Positions 1-11,345 of a stretch of 64,000 nt of DNA are shown piece by piece. Below the pieces are notes generated by a model. The model saw only the letters and a program-made list of their open reading frames with translations, was not told the origin of the DNA and searched no databases. Every line of letters starts with the position of its first letter. Position 1 is the first letter of the stretch. This DNA comes from Anseranas semipalmata (lineage: Eukaryota > Chordata > Aves > Anseriformes > Anseranatidae): the NCBI GenBank assembly GCA_013399115.1, contig VXAA01001511.1:28554-92553 (forward strand). Reading direction: 5' to 3'. The translations under genes were made by a program, and so were the position numbers.

Positions 1-2840
1 TAAAAATAGATATATTCCTGAGGCATTTTTATTCATTTTTTGAAAACCAGTGGAACTTAATCATACCTTCATATATACTGGCTAAAGATGTAAAAGCAAA
101 TTAGTTTCATTTAATCTCACTGTATAGTACTAATGATCATTTCAATTCTTTAATTTCTTTTGAAATATAAATTATCTCTGGCTAAACCTCCACTTCTAAT
201 CGCTTTCTCTTTTTTATGCCAAATATCTGTGAAAGGCATAACAGATAGAAGGATACTGTACTGAAGAGAGCTCTTAGTTATGTGCAACCTTAGAAGATAG
301 GGAAATTTGGCATCTTCTTGTGTCCAGCCCTACCATCTTTGGCTAACAATTACTCCACTACGATTTCAAGTGGAAAAACATCAGTGGGAAACTGCTCTGA
401 GGACTAGATAAAAATGGAACAAGCATGTATCAAAAATGTAACTGTTTGACCCAAATACATTTAATTAGTATATGCATGCTATGTGTAATGTGTGGTGTAA
501 CTAAACAATTGTTATGACTGAACACAATAATGGCAGTAGCTAGTCATCTACGTGTGCATTTACAGCAGCTAGCTCACACAATAATGTTGCTGCTGTTTGA
601 ACCCTGGTGACTTCCTCCAGCCTCAAACAGTTCACTGTCCCAGGCTCTGTATAAATAGTCAGTCACTCATTAACATGCCCAAAGAATTTACAGCTGAAAT
701 TTGCAAACCAGATAAACAGCAGGCGGGGGGAAAAAAAAAAAAACAGTAGCTTCATTTCAGAGGCTGAAAAATAAGTGATTTGTTCATTATAACAAGATCA
801 AGAGATATAGTGGCAGAGAAATGAAACTTGGTTTCCTGAGCAGCAGACCAGCGCTTAAACCTCAGGACATCTATTTTCAACTTTATCTAAATATCTAATA
901 TGTGGTATTTTCTTTCTCATAAGACAAAACACTGCAGTTTCAGTAGCTGCAACCATTTTAGACTTATGGAGCCCTGAAAGCTTCCAGGAATGTGCATTTC
1001 CCTGTAGAAGGCCATACAAAAAGGAAATGATCTTGTCAAGAGGTACTCTTGAATTCAAAACCAATGATGTGATAGTGTAATACCTATTGTGTTCCAGTCA
1101 GGATGGCCTGCTGTAGTGATCCAATAGTACACACAGAGCTGGAGCCCATGCAAGGTGATGCCACTAGCAATACTCCAGTTAACTCCAAGATCAGGCCTTG
1201 AACAAAACCCACCTTCTTCCATAGCAAAGTGCCCAACAGTGAAACAAGGGACCTGTGTGATGGTGTTACTACATCTGAAGGGTACAGTCACTTAAAAGCT
1301 GTAGTTTGGCAATGCTCCTTACCACAACCTTAAATCCCGTTGGCTTTACACAGATACTGTAAAACCATACTTCAGTACTATTGCTAAAATAATTCATTAG
1401 CTATACATGTGCTATTATTTTTGCTTTTTTTTTTTTTTTTAATAATGAAAAAGCTTATATATATAGCCTTTGAAAGAATGCTGTTATCTTTTGTCAAGCT
1501 TTTCATCTGAGCTGCAGCAAACTGAGAGAGCGCTGAGCTTCTGCCTGATCCCTGCTTAAACTCAAGTATGGTAACAGAAGTTGCCGTGTTTGGGGATAAT
1601 TTCAGAAAGGACAACTCTCCTAAATCTGTCGTAATTTATGCCTACCTCTGTTAAACCTGTATAAGGCATACTAGGGAATCTATACTGAATACTCAATAGT
1701 TACCCATCCATTTGGAAATCAAGCCCAAATCTTTATAGTGATTTGGTAAGGGAACAAGTCCCAGATCTAGCAGAGGCTCATTTTTATTTAATGATGTGTT
1801 TTGTTGTCAACACAGTCTCTTCAGTTTCTTTGTATTGTCTGCGTTTCTGTAATACCTGAATCTGTCTCCCTACACAAATGCTGTAGCAGTTACTTACATT
1901 TGTGCTAAACTGCTTTAATTTTATCAGATTATAATAAAACAATTCAATCAGCACGTGTGATACTTTGCTATTTCACATCAATGCGCAGTTCTTTTAACAG
2001 AAGAACCAGGCTTTAAATTAGGGAAGAAAAGTTAGGGCTTTCTTATAGCAGACAGACGGATACTAAAATGCTACACTGGGAATTGTTTCTATTGAATATA
2101 AAACACAGCAAACCTAAAAAGATGTCAGAAAAAGCACTGAACGCAAGTTCCAGGAAAGAGACACACTTCTTTACATCCTAGCTAACAGTAACGCACAGGT
2201 AGACCATGACATTGCTAATGCCATTCACCAAAGATGTAAAACAGACTGCTTCTGAATATTTGAATGATGTACAATGACACAGATTAAAGCATACAGCTAA
2301 GCAGTTGCTGCTGTGAGAGGATCACTCTCTGAAGGCGAGGGGTTTGAATTCTGTAGCTCTGTACTTGCCTCCCTTAAGCTGCTGAGCAGCATCAGCTCCC
2401 AGACTTGCAGGCTTTGTGTCTTGCAAGTTTTGACTCTCAGAGCAAAAGTTAGTGGCAAGTGCAATTTTTAAGAAGGTTTCAGCACCCGTCTAGTCTCTTG
2501 TACTATTATTCACTAGTGATAGACCATCCTGTTTCACATATTCATACTTAAAGATTTATCGGTGAATACCACAGCATGGTTAACGATTAGTCACACATTA
2601 GGCTGTTCCCACTGATGGGAATGTGGAAAGTTTAGTATAGTTCTAAAACACAAACAGCTGATAAGACATAGATAGCTATGGAATTTATATTTGAACATGT
2701 TCCCAGGTGTTTCCTATTGATAGAGTAAATTTTGGGTAAAAATGAGTGGACCTTCAGCCACAGGAATACAGAACTACAGTATCTGAGATATGTACACAGT
2801 ATTTAGTGCTCAGAACTGATTATTAGATACACATTACTTC
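1..2840. other. gene-free AT-rich DNA
   Basis: No convincing exon, RNA gene or recognisable transposon was seen here. There is a TATA-like octamer (TATAAATA) near 650, a short G6-A13 run near 727-744 and a 16-base poly-T at 1425-1440. The short open frames have no coding character and no recognisable motifs. Confidence 0.6.
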
Positions 2841-3592
2841 ACAGAATAGAATCACAGAATGGCTTGGGTTGGAAGGGACCTTAAAGATCACCTGGTTCCA
2901 AATCCCTGCTATGGGCAGGGACACCTTCCACTAGACCAGGTTGCTCAAAGCCCCATCCAGCCTGGCCTTACAGAAGCATCCAGAGCTTTTCTGGGCAACC
3001 TGGTCCAGTGTCTCACCAGCCTCTGAGTAAAGAATTTCTTCCTTATATCTAATCTAAATCTAACCTCTTTTAGTTTAAAACCATTACCCCTTGTTCTATC
3101 ACTACATTCCTGCACAAAGAGTCCCTCCCCAGCTTTCCTGTAGGCCCCCTTTAGGTACTGGAAGGCCTCCCTGGAGCCTTCTCTTCTCCATGCTGAACAA
3201 CTCCAGCTCCCTCAGCCTGTCTTCATAGGAGAGGTGCTCCAGCCCTCTGGTCATCCCTGTGGCCCTCCTCTGGACCCACTCCAACAGGTCCGTGTCCTTC
3301 TTATGTTGGGGGCCCCAGAGCTGAACCCAGTACTCCAGGTGGGGTCTCACAGGAGTGGAGTAGAGGGGGAGAATCACCTCCATCGACCTGCTGGTCATGC
3401 TTCTTTTGATGCAGTCCAGGATATGGTTGGCTTTCTGGGCTGCAAGTGCACATTGCTGGCTCATGTTCATTTTTTTCATCTACCAACACCCCCAAGTCCT
3501 CCTCTGGGCTGTTCTCAATCCAGTCTCCACACAGCCTGTATTCATGCTTGGGATTGACCATGACCCAGGTGCAGGACCTTGCACTTGTCAGC
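2841..3592 (-). mobile_element. CR1 LINE, 3' portion, minus strand
   Basis: This is a 5'-truncated copy of the chicken-repeat-1 non-LTR retrotransposon. Its 3' end lies at the left (about 2841) as the reverse complement of the ATTCTATG-type tail, followed by the very characteristic segment with GGTTGGAAGGGACCTTAAAG. Reading leftwards on the minus strand from about 3590, the copy covers the C-terminal part of the reverse-transcriptase ORF, then the 3' UTR and tail. The similarity fades near 3592, so the 5' truncation point is approximate. The 3' half is the same region of the family as the plus-strand copy at 43851-44183, and the two look closely related in subfamily. The family is recognised from established knowledge of avian CR1; the subfamily is not assigned. 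Confidence 0.95.
3102..3590 (-). pseudogene. CR1 ORF2 C-terminal remnant (frameshifted)
   Basis: This is a dead fragment of the CR1 polyprotein downstream of the reverse-transcriptase core. One minus-strand frame (about 3480-3590) gives a piece containing NPKHEYRL and PEEDLGVLVDEK. The next frame (3102-3479) continues with QCALAAQKANHILDCIKR, VILPLYST, VRPHLEYW and RGLEHLSYEDRLRELELF, all hallmarks of the CR1 protein. The switch of frame around 3470-3482, inside an A-rich stretch, is a frameshift relative to the family. The frame then runs out before the family's normal C-terminus. The copy has no start, no endonuclease domain and no complete polymerase, so it cannot move by itself. Confidence 0.9.
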
Positions 3593-6500
3593 ATCCTAAA
3601 ATCCACATTAATTTCCTGGTGGACTGGAATCATTCTGGGTCAAAATGTGAATTCCTCAGAAGTTTGAGTCCCATGTCAAGCATCAGACACAGAAGCAGCA
3701 TACAGAGAGTTAATCCAGAACATTAAAACAAACTGAACTTGACTGTTGTTTGTGCAGCACTTTCAAGCTGGTTGAAAATCTTCCAGCAAAACAGGCCTTT
3801 TAGAGGTACTTTTTTCAGTTTGTCAAAACAGAAATATTTCTCAGACAGATGGGTTTCATCAGACTTCAGACAAAACACACAGAATCCCACCAGCTCACCT
3901 GGAGGGCTGCTGGAGCACACGGTCTTCCAGCACCCACGGCTGCAAAGCAGTCCCACCGTATGGCCTGCCCCTCTCTAGGGGACTGTGGCCATGCCAACAC
4001 TTGCCATTTCCAGGCCCACCCGCTTTGTGGAAATAGCAGGGCCATCCTCTCTATCTTGTGAACCTGGAAGCTACGTGTCACATTTTGCCTTCCAGCTGAG
4101 CAGCAGGAAACCCAAAACCTTTGTGAACTCAGCTTACACCCAGGGGCTGTGACACTGCCCCTGAGACCCTGCTCTGGGCTTCTTGGGACTTACTCTGGTA
4201 TGAATAGATAAAAAATGCAAAAGTGCTGGGAAAAGGTCTGGGAACCTCTGACTTCTGACAGAGCCTCCAAATTCAATGTATATATAAAAAAGAGGAAGGC
4301 ACCATTTTGATGATTTCAAACCCTTTTACCATTTCATTTCCTACAGCAGAGGAGTTCTAATATGCATTCTAAGATGGCATCATTTATTCTCCATAATTTT
4401 GGACCTTCCTGTGACCACCTTGACCACCTCTACCAAAACCTACCACACTTTGTGTTATTTACTTATCTGATATGATAAATGGCATGATTAACTATAAAGA
4501 ACTTGAGGCAAATTAAGCAACTGTTACAGTTAGATAAGTGATACCCTAGAGAGCCTCTGAGAAGATACGCATGAGCCCATACCCAGGCCATACTCCCACT
4601 GATGAGAAGGATCCAATTTTAGCAGCATGCTTGTCAGCTCTAAGGCCCCTCAATGGAGCAACAAAACTTCTTTTGAAATGCCTTTGCAGTCACTGGGTGG
4701 TATCCACTTGTAGCTACAGAGAAAAAAAAACACATGGAGAAGCAAGGAGAGACAGATGAAAGGAAGAAAGATCAGGGCAGTCCTTTATCAAATCCTTTTG
4801 ATGTAAAAGGGAGATGTTATAGTTTGGGTATCTGTACAGTCAGAAAAATAAGAACAGAAGACAAATAATAAGAAAACCATCAAAGTATACAAAAAATTAA
4901 GTGTAAAGGCTGACTCTGATCTTTATTCTCCATCTCTTTTCATTAACAGAACAGAATATGGTTTAACTAGCAATATATTTTAGAAGGCTGTCTTTTTTTT
5001 TTTTTATAACAGCTCAGCCATTTTCACTCACTCTTGCATGTCATTTCTTGGTAGCTGCATATATATCAATTACTTCTTCTCATCCAGGACAGATTCATAA
5101 CTTCCTAGTAAAACTTTCAAGAATCATAAATAAATAGAAAGAGCACCATAACTGTATCAGCCCTTTTTTCCCCAATCAAATAGCTTGCCCAAGTACTGAT
5201 TAGCCTACACTCATGCCCTGCAGGATAAAGAATCACTCTCATCGGGCTTTTCTGTGGAACATGGGCCAAAGCTCATCTGAAAATTGCTATCCTTTACACA
5301 GTATCCAAATCAGAGAACTTCTTACCAGTGGGGAGTCTCTTCATTAACATATAAACTCTAATTGAGGAAGAACAAATGACTTGATTGCCTGAGAAAGTAA
5401 CTGAGCTACCTCTCAAGTATGCAGCCATGCTGTGGTAGCTCAGTGGATTTCAGTGGGCAACAGTCAAGTAGTTCCTTCAATAAAGGTAGGAACCCTTTTA
5501 TGACTTTCTAAAATAAGCATTTTGTAAGTGAAGCACTTCAGATCGCATTTATCAACAAGAAATACGGCCCCATCCTGGGCAAGTAAAAGCAAGATATAAA
5601 TAAATTCATGCTGTCTCTTCTGATGGATACGAACCTGCTGCTGGCACATTATTTAAATTATTTTAGACTCCTTTGGAAACTCAAGCCTTAAAATCACTTC
5701 TACCCCCATACCCCTTCCAAAATCCTACTTCTTTTCTTCTCAGCAGGAAGAAGGCTGACCTTAGCAGGACGGGTACAATATGGTCTCTCCTTTTTCCCAG
5801 TCCCCAAGAATTGCCTCCGACATGGTCTATGGCTTGGAAGTATCCCTTTCTCTACTGACTGGGAGGTCTGCAGCAGCATCCAGCCAACTGTGTACAGCCT
5901 ACTCAGCCTGCATGCTCAGCTCCCCACCCCGAGCAAGCAAATGCTTTCTCTCTGTTCCCTGTGAAGAAGGTCGAGTGCTGTGGCAGTGGAAATTTCCTTG
6001 AGCTTCAAATTGCTATGAAGGGTTCTGCTGCTCTGGCTCTGCAGCAATCTTCTATCTACAAGCCTGGAAATGACTTTAGGAATATGTTTATAATTAGTGT
6101 GTAACTTGGAGCATCAAAGACCACAATGTATACCTTTTTCTCTTCCCATCTGTCTTATCTAGTTAAACTAGTGATTTAAAGTTTTTCAGGGCAATAGCTG
6201 TCTTTCACTCTGCATAGGTAGGTGCCTCACACAATAAGTCTTGATCTGTAAGATTTAAACACTAACACAGCACAATCAGCAAGACATGAGAACTAATCTC
6301 ATTCCAATAAGTACTGAAATATGAGATGGGGGCTGTTAGAAAGCTCTGAGGTTTATGTGTCCACCAGATTGGTTAGCCAAAGATTAAAGGCCATTCTCTC
6401 CAAAAGGGCTGAGAAAGGAAAAAGGGAGGAAGGATAGCATTAGGGGAAAGTATTGTACGCTTGCCCTGTTCTTATACTTTCCCAGACATCTACTTATGGC

Positions 6501-9500
6501 CAGTGTTGCAGACATATTTGACTAGATTAACTTCTAGTCAGATGCAGGGCAGCACTGGTAAGATGTTTCCCCATTTCACATACTTCTTTGCTTTTGTTTC
6601 AGTAGCTGCAAATTAGAAAAAACTGTTCAGATTCAGTTTCTTCTGTCTGTATAGCTGGGTTGATAACTCAGCTCCCTTGCTTTGAGCAAGATAAAGCTGC
6701 AGAATGAATCAGGGCTGCTGACCTCCAACCAGAAGCAATACAAGCTCTACCAGCGTTGCAGGTTTTATTTACTGTTTGAGCTCTTCTTGTCTACAAGGGC
6801 TGAAACTGGAAATAATGCCTAGTGAAATACAAAAAAAAAAAGAAAAATGCACTTGCAATTAACAGTATTTCATACAGCAATATGCTTACTGTTGATTTTA
6901 TCTACATGTCTAGCTGCCGAGGAATGGCAGGTCATGTTTGAACTGTATTTGTTTAAAAATAACAATGTACCTTAAATAAGAAAATAAATCAAAAGAATGA
7001 AAAAGAGTACAGAAAAGAATATTTAACCTGAGCAGCTGGTGATTGCTGTCCCTTCTCCCCTAACTTTAGATATTTTTTTCTTCTACTCAATTGTTTTCCC
7101 TCTGTTTATGCACATGCTTCTACTTCTTCTAACACAACATGACAATGATGTGTTATTGCTTGAAAAAGCAAGAAGTTTTAAAGCCAATTTCTTTTCTATA
7201 CAGTGAGGAATTACTGAGTTTCCCCCCTTTTTGTCAGGTATATAATACACAGTTGTTTGACCTACAACGTTACATGAATGAACTACATGAATGAGTCTAT
7301 CATTTATTTTGTTAGGACTTCAAGAAGATAAAAATTTCATTCTATTAAATTATCATACCATTTATTATTCTATTATTTCTACTTCCCATTTTTAAACCCA
7401 CAAGAGTGTAAATCACCACTGATGGGCCATGTGGTAGGTCAAAGGTGCCCATCTTGAGCATAAGATCTTCCCAAGGAACTACAGTTCACGTTTGCAACCT
7501 GCTGGCTCACAGCAGTTAGCTACGAGTTTCAGCAGTTCACAAAGGTAATACAGCCTCTTCCTGTAGCAGCTGCTGCAGACAGAAATAACAGATTGATGGC
7601 TGAAGGGGAGGAGAAAAATTTGAGAACTTTTTTTATGTCACTTCAGGGGCACGCTGTGCACGGGTGGGGCTGCCAGTAAGCTTCAGTACCTTCTGCACTG
7701 GTAGGGAGTCATCCATGTCAGGTGTCACAGAGCAAACCCAAGATCGGCCACAGCCGTGGTAATTCTACACTGTAACAAGTGATGGCGAAGTACTGGATGC
7801 TAGCTAACTGGAAATTCCTCCAGAGCAGGCAAACAGCTCTCAGTGGCCAAAAGCCAATAAAGCAGCTCTGCTCTATCTAGTCATAAAGCTTCTAGCATAA
7901 GGACAGCAGGAACGGCAACGTGTCTGTTCCTACATGCCAAAAAACCCACAGGAGGAGGTAGGAAGCCCAATTCAGGCAGCAACTACAGAGCCAGTATAAA
8001 TAAGCCAGTTCAGAGGCTGAGCTTTCTGTAACTTTTTAGTGACAGATGTCAATGAAATGATTGATGTTTTGTATCAGAACTGCAGAAGATCTAGTTCAGC
8101 ATTCTGCCACCTTTTTTTCAGGTACCTGAAAAAAAACCTTCAGCAGTTAGATATACACATATATATTTATAAAATAATCTATTCTTATCCTCATATTAGG
8201 TTTCTTATTTCTAACATCCTGAAGTTATCTTCTGAATAAAGGAAGACATTTATTCTTCTTCGTAATAAATCTATTAGAACTCATTACAGAATAGTTGATA
8301 CAACAGGTTGTGCCTTCCCTAAACACAATTAAAAGGATGAGAAACAAGATCTTGTCAGTGTTTATCCATACTCTGTAGTATCAGCAATCACTTTAGCAGC
8401 TCCCTTGAAATCATTTAAATTCCTTTAAATAGCTAAGTAATATTAACTTAACATTTGCAAATTTTCCAAATGCTTCTCCTGTTAACTGTAACACTTTGAG
8501 TAACGAGGCCAAATCAACAACTTTCAAGTTTTAAATTAAATAAAGACAGCCACTGATGCCTAAATCTACTGAAAGTCAACATGTTGTTGAAGAACGGGGC
8601 AAAATATGCTATCAGATGTCAATGACAAATTCAGCCAAGATTGAGACCAACAAGCTCTTGGGAGAAGTCTCAGTTGTAAAGTTAGCATGACATGTTTCTG
8701 TGTTTTAAGGTTCAATAACAGATACTGCAAGGCAAAAATAATATTATAATGCTTCTTTCTTGACTGACAGGCATAAAAGCTTTCAGTAAGAATTCACTTC
8801 ATGTGCAGAATGGTGCCAGCCAGTTGTAAATAACTACAAGAGAGTAGTTAGGAATTCTCATTATCTTCATGGAGCAAGCTGCCAGCACCGTCCACATCTT
8901 TATGCTTTTATTTACCTATCTGCATCTTTATATACCATTGTGCTTTTTAGAAAAGGCCTCAGGTCTCCACAACAGCTCTTCTTACAGAAATAAGCATATT
9001 CCCATAACCCCAAATATTTAACCATTCCATTTATTTAGATGGCAATCTGTTTATTTTGTTGCAATTTCTTGGTAATTTTTACATTACACTAGTCAAGAAA
9101 TCATCAGGACACCTTTCTGCGTATTTTCATTTTTTCACAATTCATTAGAAAAAGAAAGGTAGGAAAAAAAAACATAAAATCTGTTTTCCATTTCTATCCG
9201 TTACAAAATTCCTTGAAAAAAATTTGGACAAGTAATATAATTAACAAGTTTATAATGACTGTAACAGGGAACCACATTTTACTTTTGATTTTCAATCACC
9301 ATTGTAAATTTCCTTTCTCTGACTCCCACTGAAGTCCATAATGATTTTGACATTGTCTTCAACAAGGTCACAGTTTGGTCCTCTAGAAGCTCATGGGTGT
9401 TTCCAGACAGAGGGATAAAGAAACACAGGGGCAGGTAGGTGTGTGTTTGTGAGAACAACAGGCAGGCCACACCCCTGTCTTGTATTCAAAAGCTGTGTAC

Positions 9501-10353
9501 TCAGCTAGATTCTTCAAATTCCATCAAGGCTCAGTGGAAAAAAAAAAAAACTTTGTTGGCAACTAAAGACATTATAAAATGAACCCTCCAAAATGTGTAC
9601 CAAAACAGGACTGTTGCAATCAAAATTTCCATTTTCTGAAAATTGCCATTATCTACTAGCAGTTCAACAAAAAATGTACCTAATTACAAGGAATCTCTCT
9701 GTAACAGGTCTGAGAATGATCAGATGTATGAGCATTTGCTGTGGACTATTGGCTATGCTACTGCAGAAAAACACTGGCTGTCTTCGTCATGGATACCCAG
9801 CTCTTCCAGCAATAAAATGGCCTATAGTGAAGTAGGAAAGTTTCCTAACTTTTGTTTATTTGTTTTTTCTTCTTTTTTCAAACAACACAAGCCACAGGTT
9901 AAATCAAAACCCAAGCAGAGCATGCTGTAGGACAAAACAACACTGTTTAAAACTACAGCACTGTTAAACTACCAGGGTCTACAGGCACATGATTTTTTTT
10001 TTTTCATTGTGCAAGCAAAAGCATTCCTGTTATAAGGAGAAATTAGTTATCAGAGCAAGATCATACAGCATAGTAGGGGAGCCCTGCTGTTACTTGCTGA
10101 AATAACGTCAGAACTGAAAGGAGGAGGTATTAAATGTAATTCCCTGCTGCTTGCTCTCTTAAGGCACAGGCAGCTCTCGACTGGAGGCCTGCTAGTTGCA
10201 ATCAAAGTTTGCCCTAAGAGACCTTCTCCACCATAAAGCCATAAGCAGCTGCAGCAGCGAACTATAAAGCTCTTATTAAATTTAAGCACAATCCTGGAAG
10301 TCTTTGCAAGAGAGGATCCTCTGCTCCATTACTTCTGAGCAGAGCTCTACAGG
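3593..10353. other. gene-free AT-rich DNA with minor simple repeats
   Basis: Nothing here could be supported as a gene. The stretch includes slightly GC-richer patches (about 3890-4200, 5690-6000, 7640-7800) without coding signals, and a small tandem duplication (unit about 13 bp, TACATGAATGA) at 7271-7296. It also has a TATA-like TATAAATA near 7997 and several short A or T runs (4727, 4992, 6829, 9538, 9991). Open frames of 60-95 codons occur on both strands, but none has a recognisable domain or splice context. Confidence 0.6.
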
Positions 10354-10680
10354 ATTTCACAGACTCACAGACCGGGCGAGGCTGGCAGGCACCTCAGGAG
10401 GCCACCAGCTCCAGCCCCTGCTCAGGCAGGGACACCCAGAGCAGGCTGCCCAGGGCTGTGTCCAGTTGAAGATCTCCAAGGAGAAGACTCCACAACCTCT
10501 CCGGGCAGCCTGTGCCAGGGCTCCGTCACCCACACAGTAAAGTGCTTCCTGGTGTTCACAGGGAGCCTCCTGTGCTCCAGGTTGTGCCCGTGGCCTCTTG
10601 TCCTGGCACTGGGCACCACGGAGAAGAGCCTGGTTCTGTCCTCTGCGCATCCTCCCTTCATGTGTGTACACGTGTATGTC
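10354..10680 (-). mobile_element. CR1 LINE, 3' fragment, GC-rich copy, minus strand
   Basis: This is a second 5'-truncated CR1 copy. Its 3' end is at about 10354, where TCACAGACTCACAGACC is a diverged form of the family's usual 3' terminus. The body reads leftwards on the minus strand and gives diagnostic peptides of the ORF2 C-terminus. It belongs to a different CR1 subfamily from the copies at 2841 and 43851. The element is immediately upstream of the CpG island, and the right-hand boundary (10660-10680) is approximate because the sequence becomes TG-rich there. Confidence 0.9.
10425..10661 (-). pseudogene. CR1 ORF2 C-terminal remnant
   Basis: The minus-strand frame carries EDRTRLFSVVPSARTRGHGH, then LEHRRLPVNTRKHFTVWVTE and WHRLPGEVVES. 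This is the last part of CR1 ORF2, just after the reverse-transcriptase thumb. After the GEVVES segment (near 10480) the expected continuation SLEIFNW lies in another frame, so a small indel has broken the end. It is a non-functional fragment, and the peptide similarity is what identifies the element. Confidence 0.85.
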
Positions 10681-10819
10681 TATCTGTCCCTGGTTGCTCC
10701 AGTCTCCAATTCAGTTTTGCCACAATCAAATGCCGTATCGCGCTCTCCAAGTCTCCCTTCACCTCTTATTAAACTTACCTCCCGTATTCATCCTTTCCCC
10801 CACTCCTGCCTTCCTTTCG
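10681..10819. other. spacer between CR1 fragment and CpG island
   Basis: This is a short pyrimidine-rich spacer with the first scattered CpGs. No gene was seen. Confidence 0.5.
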
Positions 10820-11001
10820 TCACTAGAGCACAGGGGCGGCCCCGACACACCACGAAGCCCCATCTGCCCCTGCAGCGACCCAGCCCCAGGACAGGACGGC
10901 CGGGAGGACGCCAGCAGCAGAGCACGGAGCTACGGCCGGCGACCCGGCACCACCCCAGCGGGCGCCCCGGCCGCTGCCGTCGCCACAGCCGCGAGGCGCC
11001 C

Positions 11002-11072
11002 NNNNNNNNNNNNNNNNNNNNNNNNNNNNNNNNNNNNNNNNNNNNNNNNNNNNNNNNNNNNNNNNNNNNNNN
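11002..11072. other. assembly gap (71 N)
   Basis: There are 71 consecutive undetermined bases in the middle of the CpG island, flanked by extremely GC-rich sequence. Gaps at this position are typical of GC-rich promoters that sequence poorly. Open frames that run through it are not meaningful. Confidence 0.99.
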
Positions 11073-11205
11073 CGCCTGGCAACGGCGGCCGCCCGGGGAG
11101 GAGCCCCGCGGCCCCGGCCGTCCGCCTTCCCCCCGGGGCGCCTCGTGAAGGCGCTGTCCCTCCCGCAGCGTCTGTAGGGCATTTTGAGAGCGCTTTCAGC
11201 GGCTC

Positions 11206-11215
11206 CTATTTATAG
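11206..11215. promoter_or_regulatory. MEF2-like / TATA-like palindrome
   Basis: CTATTTATAG fits the MEF2 consensus CTA(A/T)4TAG on both strands and sits inside the CpG island flank. It could alternatively serve as a weak TATA element. A 10-bp match occurs by chance occasionally, so the position in the island is the main argument. Confidence 0.35.
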
Positions 11216-11345
11216 CTCGCCCGTCGTATTTTTAGCGCTGAGCCCGGGTTTCTGCGGCACGAAAGGTTGGCAGGGTGCGTGTGGGCAGCCAGGAAGCCGC
11301 CTGCCCTCCCGGGGCACGTCTCCTCGGAAAGAGGGCTGCGAGTGC

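Larger units (their letters stand above)
10820..11345. promoter_or_regulatory. CpG island, probable promoter (interrupted by assembly gap)
   Basis: This is the only large, dense CpG cluster in the window, with very GC-rich sequence on both sides of a run of N. Such islands in bird genomes usually mark the promoter and first exon of a gene, often transcribed in both directions. On the right flank lies CTATTTATAG (11206-11215), a perfect match to the palindromic MEF2-type consensus, which also resembles a TATA element. On the left side the island touches a CR1 fragment. No coding first exon is identifiable, either because exon 1 is non-coding or because it lies in the gap. The direction of transcription cannot be decided from the sequence. 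Confidence 0.75.

Noticed and set aside
3234..3726. Plus-strand frames of 73-109 codons over the CR1 copy
   Set aside because: They are antisense to the CR1 ORF2 remnant and have no independent support.
10552..11215. Open frames of about 200 codons through the CpG island
   Set aside because: They run through the 71 N and use GC-rich sequence where stops are rare. The left part is antisense CR1.
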